Source: DASPOF01 sp035626155 (lineage in GTDB: Bacteria; Desulfobacterota; Binatia; Binatales; Binataceae). Taken from it: a stretch of 64,000 nucleotides of DNA. The notes under the pieces were generated by a model. That model searched no databases. It saw nothing but the letters and a program-made list of their open reading frames with translations, and was not told where the DNA came from. The translations under genes were made by a program, and so were the position numbers. Location: the NCBI GenBank assembly GCA_035626155.1, contig DASPOF010000027.1, positions 1-64,000 of the forward strand, read 5' to 3'. Below are positions 35,039-42,505 of this stretch, piece after piece. Each line of letters opens with the position of its first letter. The stretch's first letter is position 1.

Positions 35039-35982
35039 GCGCCGAGCCGCTGGCCGGCGGCGAGCCTGCGCCCGCGCGCGAAGTCTGCGCCGCTCATCCG
35101 CTTGCGCCCGGCGGCCTGCACCTCGATGAGTTCGAGCCGTCCGCGGCCGCACTGCACGACGGGATTCGGCTTGAGCGTCACGATCGTCCCGGGCGGCGCG
35201 GCGGCCGTCTCATCGCCGACTACCGCGGCGCGCCAGACCATCAGCGGCGTTCCATCCAAGGTCGTGCGCACGACCGGCCACGGATCGAATGCCCGTGTCA
35301 TTCGTTCGATCCGGGCGGCATCGGCGCTCCAGTCGATAATCGCGTCTTCCTTCTTTACCGGCGAAGTGTAGGTCGCGCGCGAATCATCCTGCGGCGTCTC
35401 GACGGCTCTGCCGCTTGCGATCAGTTCGAGCGCATCGAGCAGGGCCGCGGCTCCAAGCTCGGCGAGCTTGTCCTTGAGCGTGCCCTGGGTTTCGTCCGGC
35501 GCGATCGGAATCGCGCGCTGAAGCAGTATCGCTCCCGCATCCATCCGCTCCGTCATCCGCATGATGCTGACGCCGGTCTCCGGGTCGCCCGCAAGGATCG
35601 CGCCCTCGACCGGCGCGGCTCCGCGATGGCGCGGGAGCAGCGATGCGTGGACGTTTATCGGCATGATGCGGGCAACGTCGAGGACCGCCTTGGGCAGGAG
35701 GCGTCCGTAGGCAGCGACCACGAGCAGGTCCGGCGCGAATGATGCCAGCTCGGCCAGGAACTCGGCCGTCCGGACTTTCGCCGGCTTGAGCACGGGGAGC
35801 GAGAATCGCTCGCCGACCGCGGCAACTTCGCTTGGCTGGCGCGAGAGGCCGCGGCCGCGCGGCTCGTCGGGACGGGTTACGATCGCGACGACGCGAAACT
35901 GCGTCCCGCTCGCGGCGATAAGGCGCTCAAGGATGTGCGCCGCCATCGCCGGCGTCCCCATGAAAATGATCTTGAGGGGCAA
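35035..35982 (-). CDS. fmt: Methionyl-tRNA formyltransferase
   Basis: 315 residues. Fmt formylates initiator Met-tRNA. Visible pieces are KIIFMGTPAMAAHILERL at the N-terminus, PINVHASLLPRHRGAAPVEGAILAGDPETGVSIMRM (the formyl-donor site with the Asn-His and SLLPR motif), and YTSPVKKEDAIIDW before the OB-like C-terminal domain. It is coupled to def (8 bp) and rsmB. Confidence 0.97.
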   Translation of the reverse strand: MPLKIIFMGTPAMAAHILERLIAASGTQFRVVAIVTRPDEPRGRGLSRQPSEVAAVGERFSLPVLKPAKVRTAEFLAELASFAPDLLVVAAYGRLLPKAVLDVARIMPINVHASLLPRHRGAAPVEGAILAGDPETGVSIMRMTERMDAGAILLQRAIPIAPDETQGTLKDKLAELGAAALLDALELIASGRAVETPQDDSRATYTSPVKKEDAIIDWSADAARIERMTRAFDPWPVVRTTLDGTPLMVWRAAVVGDETAAAPPGTIVTLKPNPVVQCGRGRLELIEVQAAGRKRMSGADFARGRRLAAGQRLGA

Positions 35983-35989
35983 CGCGATT

Positions 35990-36532
35990 TCAGATCCGAA
36001 CCGCGGAGGGACGCACGCTGTCGGCCTTGCCCTCCCTGATTAATTTCCTGAGCTTGCGCTTGTACAGCTCGCGCTTGATCCGGCTGATGCGGTCGATGAA
36101 GAGCTTGCCGTCGAGATGGTCGATCTCGTGCTGGAGCGCGACCGCCAGCAGGTCCTCGCCCTCGATTTCGATCTCCTTCTCATCCGGCGTCCACGCGCGC
36201 ACGAGCACTTTGGCCGCTCGCTCGACATCGGCGGTGTAATCGACTACCGAGAGGCACCCCTCTTCCCAGATGACCTTGCCCTCGGCCTCGACCACTTGGG
36301 GGTTGATGAGTTTCAAAAGATGCTTGCCCGGATTCTCGTGATCGGTGTCGAGTACAATGATCCGCTTGGAGTCGCCCACCTGCGGCGCGGCCAGACCCAC
36401 CCCGGGCGCGGCATACATGGTCTGGACCATGCTCTCGATCAGCGTATTGACGCTGCCGTTGATGTTCGCAACCGGACCCGCCGGCTGCTTCAGGACTTCA
36501 TCGGGAAATTTTCGGATTTTCAGTAAAGCCAT
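35990..36532 (-). CDS. def: Peptide deformylase
   Basis: 180 residues from the ATG at 36532 (MALLKIRKFPDEVLKQPAG). It removes N-formyl groups from nascent proteins. The three PDF motifs are intact: GVGLAAPQVG, EEGCLSV (metal Cys) and QHEIDHLDG (metal His pair and catalytic Glu). It is the first gene of def-fmt-rsmB-DUF169-rpe. Confidence 0.97.
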   Translation of the reverse strand: MALLKIRKFPDEVLKQPAGPVANINGSVNTLIESMVQTMYAAPGVGLAAPQVGDSKRIIVLDTDHENPGKHLLKLINPQVVEAEGKVIWEEGCLSVVDYTADVERAAKVLVRAWTPDEKEIEIEGEDLLAVALQHEIDHLDGKLFIDRISRIKRELYKRKLRKLIREGKADSVRPSAVRI

Positions 36533-36584
36533 CGAGGTGCGCGCCGATTCTGAAAATCTATCAAAGAGGCTCCAACGCCGAAAG

Positions 36585-36627
36585 GCGATGTTCCGCGGGC
36601 GCGGGTGATGCTCGCGCCGAACATCGC
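36585..36627. repeat. Nested inverted repeat upstream of def
   Basis: GCGATGTTC (36585-36593) pairs perfectly with GAACATCGC (36619-36627), with an inner GGCGCG/CGCGCC pair. It lies 53-95 bp upstream of def, in the 296-bp region between divergent genes. It could be an operator or an RNA hairpin. Confidence 0.55.
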
Positions 36628-36720
36628 GGTGAATGGAGCAGGCCGGCGAGTTCAATCCAATTAACCGCCGGGAGCGCTGGCCGACAGAAGGAATCCTAAT
36701 AATGAAGCCTTTAGCGAATT

Positions 36721-36732
36721 ATAAGCGCTTAT
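36721..36732. promoter_or_regulatory. 12-bp palindrome upstream of sensor-kinase operon
   Basis: ATAAGCGCTTAT, perfect palindrome about 100 bp before the kinase start in AT-rich DNA. Downstream, TTGGCG (36753-36758) and TAATAC (36776-36781) with a 17-bp spacer are a weak sigma-70-like candidate promoter. The regulator that would bind the palindrome is unknown. Confidence 0.4.
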
Positions 36733-36828
36733 GAAATGATGGACTTCAAGCCTTGGCGCCGCTAAATTGCTAAACTAATACAGGGTTGGTGGAAATTTTG
36801 CCGGCCCCCCAGGAGGCAGGTCGCAATA

Positions 36829-38439
36829 ATGGCCGGCGAGCCGAACAGCCAGGATCGGCAGGCGAGCGATGGCGCGCTTCGCGGAAATCTGGCGCGCCGG
36901 TTCATCATCGGCTCGATGGTTGCGGCGGTGCCGGGCGTGGTCGCCCTGGGCATCGTGAATTTTTACTCGATTCGTTCCTTGACGATCGTCAATCGCCAAC
37001 TCGATGAGATCACGCTCTCGCTCGATGCCACGCGCGACCTGCAAACCGCGCTTATCCGAGTCGCCAGGAGTCCGGACGAATACGTCCTGCATCATTATAA
37101 GGGAGAGGAGAAGGAGTTCGACCAGGCGCTCAAGGTGGCGCAGCGCAAGCTGGTCGCGTGCTCATCGGCCCCGTGTCACGCGGCCACAAAATCTCCGCGC
37201 GAGATGGCGAGCCTGCTCGAACCCAAGCTCGAGATTTTGCGCCGCGATGGCGGGATGGTCTTCAGGACCGCATCGAGCCAGCCGCCCGCCGGCAGCAAGG
37301 AGATCGACAAGATCGACGACCTGCTCGGCGGCATCGACACCCAGTTCGGAGAGATGTCGGACGCCTTGCTGGGCCGGGTGGAGAAACTGCGCGAGCGCGC
37401 GCAGGTCGTGGATCGCCAGGCTTTGATGCTCACCGGGTTCGCGACCGCGGCGGTGCTCGTCTTTGGAGTTGCAAGCGCGCTGGTGCTCGCCAAGCGGGTG
37501 TCGCGCCCGCTCGAGAAGTTGCTGGTTGGCACGCGGCGGGTCAGGGGCGGTGAGTGGGACTATCGCGTTCAGATCGAGGATGCCGGGGAGATTGGAGAGC
37601 TCGCAACGTCGTTCAACGTGATGCTGAATGAAATCCAGCGCCATCGCGATCAGCTAAGGGATTACGGCCGCGTCCTCGAGGAGCGCGTGCGAGAACGCAC
37701 CGATGAACTCAAGCGCAGCGACAAAGCGCTGCGCGAATCGGAGAAGCTCGCATCGGTCGGGTTGCTTGCCGCCGGTGTCGCCCACGAGCTGAACAACCCG
37801 CTGACCAGCATCCTGATGAACGCAAACCTGATCATGGAGGACGTCGGAAAGGATTCGCCGCTTCTAGGCGATCTTAGGAAAATCGACACCGACGCCACTC
37901 GATGCAAGCGCATCATCGACGACCTGCGCACCTTCTCCCGCCCGCGCGACCTCAGGCTCGCTCCGTGCCGCGTCGAGACGCTGGTCGATCAGGCACTCGA
38001 GCTGTCCGACCATGAGCTGTCCGCGCGGGGAATCAAAGTGGAGACGCAGATCGCTCCGAACCTTCCCCAGCCGCTGTGGGACGGCGAGCGGATTACGCAG
38101 GTTCTCACGAACCTTTTTGTCAATGCAGCCCAGGCGATGAAAAACGGAGGAACTCTCACGGTCAGCGCGCAGCAGAGCGGGCAGTCGATCGCTCTGCAGG
38201 TACGCGACACCGGCGAAGGCATCCCGCAGCAATACCGCTCGCGCATCCTGGAGCCGTTCTTTACCACCAAGCCCACCGGCACCGGATTGGGCTTGTCCAT
38301 CAGCTACGGCATCGTCCAGGAGCACGGCGGTTCGATCGAGATGGAAAGCATCACTCGGGAGGAGGCTGACCCGACGGGCAGGACGGGCACCACAGTGAAC
38401 ATCCTGATCCCGCTTTCGGCGCCACAGGAGCAGGCATGA
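36829..38439 (+). CDS. Membrane sensor histidine kinase with periplasmic CX4CH (putative heme c) motif
   Basis: 536 residues. TM1 (about 25-48) and TM2 (about 198-220) enclose a mostly helical periplasmic domain of about 150 residues. A HAMP domain (221-275), a coiled coil, HisKA with His319 (VAHELNNPLT) and a complete HATPase_c (NLFVNAAQAM, DTGEGIP, GTGLGLSI) follow. The periplasmic domain contains CSSAPCH (Cys111, Cys116, His117), a CX4CH motif of the kind that can carry covalent heme c. The stop overlaps the NtrC-type regulator start by 4 nt, so the two form a two-component system. It likely senses redox state or a heme ligand and activates the adjacent multiheme operon (inference). Confidence 0.9.
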   Translation: MAGEPNSQDRQASDGALRGNLARRFIIGSMVAAVPGVVALGIVNFYSIRSLTIVNRQLDEITLSLDATRDLQTALIRVARSPDEYVLHHYKGEEKEFDQALKVAQRKLVACSSAPCHAATKSPREMASLLEPKLEILRRDGGMVFRTASSQPPAGSKEIDKIDDLLGGIDTQFGEMSDALLGRVEKLRERAQVVDRQALMLTGFATAAVLVFGVASALVLAKRVSRPLEKLLVGTRRVRGGEWDYRVQIEDAGEIGELATSFNVMLNEIQRHRDQLRDYGRVLEERVRERTDELKRSDKALRESEKLASVGLLAAGVAHELNNPLTSILMNANLIMEDVGKDSPLLGDLRKIDTDATRCKRIIDDLRTFSRPRDLRLAPCRVETLVDQALELSDHELSARGIKVETQIAPNLPQPLWDGERITQVLTNLFVNAAQAMKNGGTLTVSAQQSGQSIALQVRDTGEGIPQQYRSRILEPFFTTKPTGTGLGLSISYGIVQEHGGSIEMESITREEADPTGRTGTTVNILIPLSAPQEQA

Positions 38440-39821
38440 GCGCGGCACCTACGGCACGCGTGTTGGTCGTCGACGACGAACCCAACATCGGCGATTCGAT
38501 CAAAAGAGCGCTTGAGCGCGTGGGTTACGCAGTCGAAGTGGTGCTCAGCGCCGAGGCCGCGCTGGCGCGGCTCGAACACAACCAAATCGACCTGGTGCTG
38601 TGCGACCTCAAGCTGCCCGGGATGGACGGGCTCGGGCTGCTCAAAACGATCGTCGAGTCGCGTCATCCCGCGGTGGTCGTGATGATCACCGGTTACGCCT
38701 CGATCGAATCGGCGGTGGAATCGATCAAGCTCGGCGCCGCCGATTACGTCAGCAAGCCCTTCAATCCCGAGCAGATTCGGCACGTCGTCGCCAAGGCGCT
38801 CGCGCAGAAGCAGTTGATGGACGAAAACGCCTACCTCAAGGGCGAACTCAGGCAGTTGTTCGGCGAGCGGGTGGTGGTCGGCCAGAGCGTCGCGATGCAG
38901 GCGCTGTTCTCGACCGCGCAGAATGTCGCGGTGACCGACTCGAGCGTGCTCATCATCGGGGAGAGCGGGACCGGCAAGGAGGTGCTCGCGCGCTTCATCC
39001 ATGCGCAAAGTCCGCGCAAGGATCGGCCGTTCGTGACGGTAAACTGCGCCGCGATTCCGGCCAATCTGCTGGAATCGGAGCTTTTCGGCCATCGCAAGGG
39101 CGCTTTCACGGGCGCAATCTACAGCCGGCGCGGCAGCTTCGAGCTGGCCGACGGCGGCACCTTGTTCCTCGATGAGATCGGAGAGATGCCGCTTGATATG
39201 CAGGCCAAAATCCTGCGCGCGCTCGAGGAGCGCCAGATTCAGCGCGTCGGCTCCGAGGAGCCCACCAACGTCGATGTGCGGATTATCGTCGCGACGAACA
39301 AAAACCTCGAGCAGGAGGTCAAGGCCGGCCGGTTCCGCGACGACCTTTACTGGCGGCTCAACGTCGTCCAGTTGAAGATACCGCCGCTGCGTGAACGTCC
39401 CGAGGACATAATCCCGCTCGCCCGCCATTTCCTGGCGATGTACGCGCAGGAAATGAAAAAGGCGGTGACCGATTACTCCCCCGAGGTATTGCGGATATTC
39501 AATCGGCACGACTGGCCGGGCAACGTCCGCGAGTTGCGCAACACGGTTGAGCGCGCCGTTATCTTCGCGCACCCCGGCACGCCGATCCGCCTGGCTGATT
39601 TGCCGCCCAGCCTGCGCGATGCACCCGCGCAGCCGGGCGCCACGGCCCCTGCCCCCTCCGGCCCTCTGCCTACGCTGCGCGAGGTCGAACTCGAGCACAT
39701 CCGCCATGTCGTCGATGCGTGCGGCGGTAATCGAAGCCGCGCAGCGGAGATTCTCGGGATATCGGTGGTCACGCTATGGCGAAAGCTTGGCAAAGAGGGG
39801 ATGGGAAACGAGCCAGATTGA
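38436..39821 (+). CDS. NtrC-family sigma-54-dependent response regulator
   Basis: 461 residues. The receiver domain has the phosphoacceptor Asp57 (LVLCDLKLPGMDG) and Lys in SKPFNP. The AAA+ domain has Walker A GESGTGKE, the sigma-54 contact loop GAFTGA and Walker B GGTLFLDEIGEMP. The Fis-type HTH is at the C-terminus (GGNRSRAAEILGISVVTLWRKL). It activates sigma-54 RNA polymerase after phosphorylation by the coupled kinase. Immediately downstream lie two ATTACA-type palindromes and a -24/-12 promoter, its probable targets. Confidence 0.96.
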   Translation: MSAAPTARVLVVDDEPNIGDSIKRALERVGYAVEVVLSAEAALARLEHNQIDLVLCDLKLPGMDGLGLLKTIVESRHPAVVVMITGYASIESAVESIKLGAADYVSKPFNPEQIRHVVAKALAQKQLMDENAYLKGELRQLFGERVVVGQSVAMQALFSTAQNVAVTDSSVLIIGESGTGKEVLARFIHAQSPRKDRPFVTVNCAAIPANLLESELFGHRKGAFTGAIYSRRGSFELADGGTLFLDEIGEMPLDMQAKILRALEERQIQRVGSEEPTNVDVRIIVATNKNLEQEVKAGRFRDDLYWRLNVVQLKIPPLRERPEDIIPLARHFLAMYAQEMKKAVTDYSPEVLRIFNRHDWPGNVRELRNTVERAVIFAHPGTPIRLADLPPSLRDAPAQPGATAPAPSGPLPTLREVELEHIRHVVDACGGNRSRAAEILGISVVTLWRKLGKEGMGNEPD

Positions 39822-39836
39822 GGCGTCCCGCGAGCC

Positions 39837-39851
39837 ATTACATTTTGTAAT
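39837..39851. promoter_or_regulatory. Putative upstream activating site 1
   Basis: ATTACATTTTGTAAT: perfect 6-bp inverted arms around 3 bases. Its centre is about 175 bp upstream of the sigma-54 promoter and 30 bp (about three helical turns) from site 2, the usual layout for NtrC-type enhancer pairs. Confidence 0.7.
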
Positions 39852-39866
39852 CGCTTCCCAGCCCCC

Positions 39867-39881
39867 ATTACATCATGAAAT
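39867..39881. promoter_or_regulatory. Putative upstream activating site 2
   Basis: ATTACATCATGAAAT, with one mismatch to the site-1 palindrome (TGAAAT for TGTAAT). Same orientation and helical phase as site 1. A further small palindrome, CGGATG-GGA-CATCCG at 39991-40005, sits just before the -24 element. Confidence 0.62.
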
Positions 39882-40012
39882 GGGAATGGTTAATCCCTCC
39901 CGGCCCGCCTCGCTCCCGACCCGCTTGCCTTAATCCCTCTACCGCCTCCAAGTAGGCGAATTTCTTAGCTTTTTTCACCAATCAGGAACCCGGATGGGAC
40001 ATCCGCCTGGTA

Positions 40013-40027
40013 TGGCATCAGGCTTGC
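40013..40027 (+). promoter_or_regulatory. Sigma-54 (-24/-12) promoter
   Basis: TGGCATCAGGCTTGC matches TGGCAC-N5-TTGC, with the invariant GG (40014-40015) and GC (40026-40027) exactly 10 bases apart. Transcription should start near 40039. That excludes a GTG at 40032 as translation start and leaves a 38-base leader with GAGGAG before the ATG at 40077. Confidence 0.82.
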
Positions 40028-40076
40028 GGATGTGTCTCGTGGAGTGGGCAAAGAGAGCCCGCGAGGAGAGCTTGAG

Positions 40077-40451
40077 ATGCAAACCGCCGCCGCAGCCAGC
40101 CATCCGCTCAATCCAGGGTTGGCGTTCCGTTCCATCCGGCACCGTGGCGCTACGGTGGCGGTGTTCTGCGGGCGTGAGGGCGTCGAGGTCGCAACGGTGG
40201 AGATCGAGCCCGGCGCCACGGTCAGGGAACCGTATCTCTGGAGCGCTCGCTCCTGGCACCTGCTTCTGGAGGGCCAGGCGAGCGTTGAGCAGGGCGCCGA
40301 GCGATGCGACCTGCTGCGAGGCGAGTCGCTCTTTCTTGATGACGCACCGTACAGTCTTAGCAACCCGGCACCACAGCGGGCGAGGTTGCTGACTGTGCTT
40401 TTCCACACGGACGAGCGATCTGAACAACCTGAAGGAGGAGACAGACGATGA
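40077..40451 (+). CDS. Cupin-domain protein
   Basis: 124 residues from the ATG at 40077, with ribosome site GAGGAG 8 bases upstream. It is a small beta-barrel protein: GATVAVFCGREGVEVATVEIEPGATV, WHLLLEGQASVEQ and LLRGESLFLDDAPYSL resemble a cupin core, but the usual His metal ligands are mostly missing. It is the first gene after the sigma-54 promoter, so it may be a sensor or regulator of the operon. It is soluble, with no signal peptide. Confidence 0.72.
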   Translation: MQTAAAASHPLNPGLAFRSIRHRGATVAVFCGREGVEVATVEIEPGATVREPYLWSARSWHLLLEGQASVEQGAERCDLLRGESLFLDDAPYSLSNPAPQRARLLTVLFHTDERSEQPEGGDRR

Positions 40452-40696
40452 TCGCGAGACAGAAATTCGTGATGTTTGGCATTGGGATTTTCATTTGGGT
40501 GAACGTGCTCACGATCGCGTTGAGCACCTGGCGCTTCGGTTACGTCGATGTGCGCACCGTCGCCCAGATGGGATTGATCGCGCTTCCGCCGCTCATCGTC
40601 GGAGCCTTCCTGCTCGCGCGCCCGGGCGCTGGTTCTCGGTTAACCAACCCTGAGCTCCCTGGCAGGGCAACCGTGGCCGTTAGGCATGCGAGGTAA
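40448..40696 (+). CDS. Small two-helix membrane protein
   Basis: 82 residues, start ATG overlapping the cupin stop by 4 nt and preceded by GGAGGAGA. Two hydrophobic helices (FVMFGIGIFIWVNVLTIAL and VAQMGLIALPPLIVGAFLLA) are joined by a short loop, with a basic C-terminal tail. No named family is recognised. It is probably an accessory subunit of the downstream quinol-oxidising complex. Confidence 0.7.
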   Translation: MIARQKFVMFGIGIFIWVNVLTIALSTWRFGYVDVRTVAQMGLIALPPLIVGAFLLARPGAGSRLTNPELPGRATVAVRHAR

Positions 40697-40701
40697 GACC
40701 A

Positions 40702-40908
40702 ATGAACGCTGCAGCTATAAGAGAAACCCAAGGACGCCTGTATTTCCGTGGCGATAACGCAGCCGAGGCCAAGCCGATGAACGCGGCAGCCGCACCGGAA
40801 CGCGAAGGCCGCCTGTTCTTCGTCGTGATCGACAGCCTGATCGCGCTCTCGCTCGTGGCCACCGCGGTATCGATCGCCGTGCTGTGCATCGCGGCAGCCT
40901 CGCTCTGA
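40702..40908 (+). CDS. Small single-helix membrane protein
   Basis: 68 residues, 5 bp after the previous gene. It has two short GRLYF/GRLFF-type motifs (ETQGRLYF and EREGRLFF) and one C-terminal transmembrane helix (LIALSLVATAVSIAVLCIAA). Ribosome site is weak (AGGTAAG). Its place between a two-helix protein and NrfD suggests a complex assembly or accessory role. Confidence 0.62.
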   Translation: MNAAAIRETQGRLYFRGDNAAEAKPMNAAAAPEREGRLFFVVIDSLIALSLVATAVSIAVLCIAAASL

Positions 40909-41020
40909 GCCTCGGCCGCGCCGATACGAGGCGCGGCAGCGGCGATATGAGCCAGGGATCGGGATTTGTGACGGTTAGTTGGTACGGGCAATGAGGAGCG
41001 CTTGAGGAGAAGGAACTCAG

Positions 41021-42313
41021 ATGGACGCCAAGGCAAGTTACGAACTTGAGACCCCCCGCACGGTCGATCAACTTTGGGGCGCGGTCGTGGTGCTGGCCGG
41101 AATTTTCGGCTTCGCCATTTATATGTATCACTTCCAGTTCAGCGAGGGGCTCGGCGTGACCGGGCTCAACAAGCCCGTGTTCTGGGGCGTGTACATCGCC
41201 AACTTCATCTTCTGGGTTGGACTGAGCGCCGGCGGGATCGCGGTCTCTGCATTGGTCCATCTGATGGACAAGAAGGAGATGAAGCCGGTTGCGATCATGG
41301 CCGAGATCATGGCGGGAGGTTTTCTGATGGTCGCCGCCATGTTCATCATCATGGACCTCGGCCGCCCGACCAACATGTACCAGTTGTTCCTGCATCCGAA
41401 TTTCACTTCACCGCTGCTGTGGGACGTGACGGTGGTGAACTGCTACCTGCTGCTGTGCCTGGCGCTGCTGTATTTCAGCGCGCGCGAGCACATCGTGCGC
41501 CGCCTCGGTCATAAGGCAGCGTGGAAGCCGATCGTTTTCCTGGTGTCGCTCGGGCGCACCAGCCTCTCTCCCGCCTCGGTGGAGCGCGACCATCGATGCC
41601 TGTGGGTGCTCGCCGTGATTTCGATTCCGGCGGCCGTTGCGCTTCACTCCGTGACCGCGTGGATCCTGGGGCTGGTTAAGGGACAGCCGGGATGGAACAC
41701 GCCGATACTCGCGCCGCTGTTCATCGCATCGGCGCTGGTGTCCGGGTTCGCCGCGGTGACGCTTGCGGTAATCGTTGCGCGCCGGCTGTTCGCCTTCCAG
41801 GTATCCGAGGAAGTCATACAGACCTTCGGCCGATATCTGGTCGTCGCGATTCTCATCCTGATGTACCTGTTTTTCAGCGAATTCCTTACGGTTGGTTATT
41901 CCGGGAGCCTGAGCCATATCGAGGTGTTCGATGAGATTCTGTTCGGCAGGTTCTCCGGGATTTTCTGGTTTGACGCGATAATTGGAATTCTCATCCCGCT
42001 CCTGTTACTGACCCTTCCATGGAACAAGTCGATGTTCACGGTGGGAGTAGCTTCGGCGCTGGTGGTGATTGGGGTGTTCGCCGAACGGACCTATCTGCTG
42101 CTCCCATCGCTGATGAGGCCCAACAGCCTCACGGGCTCGGCTTCGTCCTACACGCCGACGGTGCTCGAATGGTCGCTGATGGCCGGCGCGTATGCCTTCG
42201 GTTGCCTGCTGTTCCTGGGCGGGATGGGCCTGATATTTGGCCGTCCGCCCCGCGCTGCACGCGAAGTGACCGAGGCAATTCCTGCGACCATGGTCACGGC
42301 GCCTCAGAACTGA
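41021..42313 (+). CDS. NrfD/PsrC-family quinol-oxidising membrane subunit (1)
   Basis: 430 residues with about ten transmembrane helices and no cofactor ligands, the standard NrfD design that handles menaquinol and passes electrons to Fe-S partners. Conserved family pieces are EGLGVTGLNKPVFWGVYIANF near the start and DLGRP...HPNFTSPLLWDV around 105-125. The same pieces appear in the NrfD-like protein at 61086-62447. GAAGGA precedes the ATG. Confidence 0.92.
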   Translation: MDAKASYELETPRTVDQLWGAVVVLAGIFGFAIYMYHFQFSEGLGVTGLNKPVFWGVYIANFIFWVGLSAGGIAVSALVHLMDKKEMKPVAIMAEIMAGGFLMVAAMFIIMDLGRPTNMYQLFLHPNFTSPLLWDVTVVNCYLLLCLALLYFSAREHIVRRLGHKAAWKPIVFLVSLGRTSLSPASVERDHRCLWVLAVISIPAAVALHSVTAWILGLVKGQPGWNTPILAPLFIASALVSGFAAVTLAVIVARRLFAFQVSEEVIQTFGRYLVVAILILMYLFFSEFLTVGYSGSLSHIEVFDEILFGRFSGIFWFDAIIGILIPLLLLTLPWNKSMFTVGVASALVVIGVFAERTYLLLPSLMRPNSLTGSASSYTPTVLEWSLMAGAYAFGCLLFLGGMGLIFGRPPRAAREVTEAIPATMVTAPQN

Positions 42314-42390
42314 CGGCGCAGAGATGAGGCGGCCTTCCCCGCCGGCCGCGATTTGAGGTATCGATAACCTCGTCAGTACGCGGGGGAAGA

Positions 42391-42429
42391 TTCCGGCCTG
42401 CCGCTCTCCAGAGAGCAGGCAGGCCGGAA
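42391..42429 (+). repeat. Long hairpin between NrfD and NapC-like genes
   Basis: TTCCGGCCTGCC pairs with GGCAGGCCGGAA (12 bp), with an inner CTCTC/GAGAG stem. No T run follows, so it is more likely a processing or stability element within the operon transcript than a terminator. Confidence 0.7.
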
Positions 42430-42469
42430 GTTCAAAGAGAGAACCGAATCCGTACCGCCCCTCGTGTTT

Positions 42470-42505
42470 GGAGCATCGCCCAAGGTGTAAGGAGCATCGC
42501 CCAAG
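42470..42505 (+). repeat. Duplicated leader GGAGCATCGCCCAAG before the NapC-like start
   Basis: Two identical 15-bp copies (42470-42484 and 42491-42505) separated by GTGTAA; the second touches the ATG at 42506. Each carries a GGAG. It may be a recent duplication that changes ribosome loading. Confidence 0.75.

Noticed and set aside
38304..39707. Long minus-strand open frame (467 residues) across the NtrC regulator
   Set aside because: Antisense to a strong response-regulator gene; no domain signature, no ribosome site. A similar 447-residue antisense frame at 44166-45509 was rejected for the same reason.
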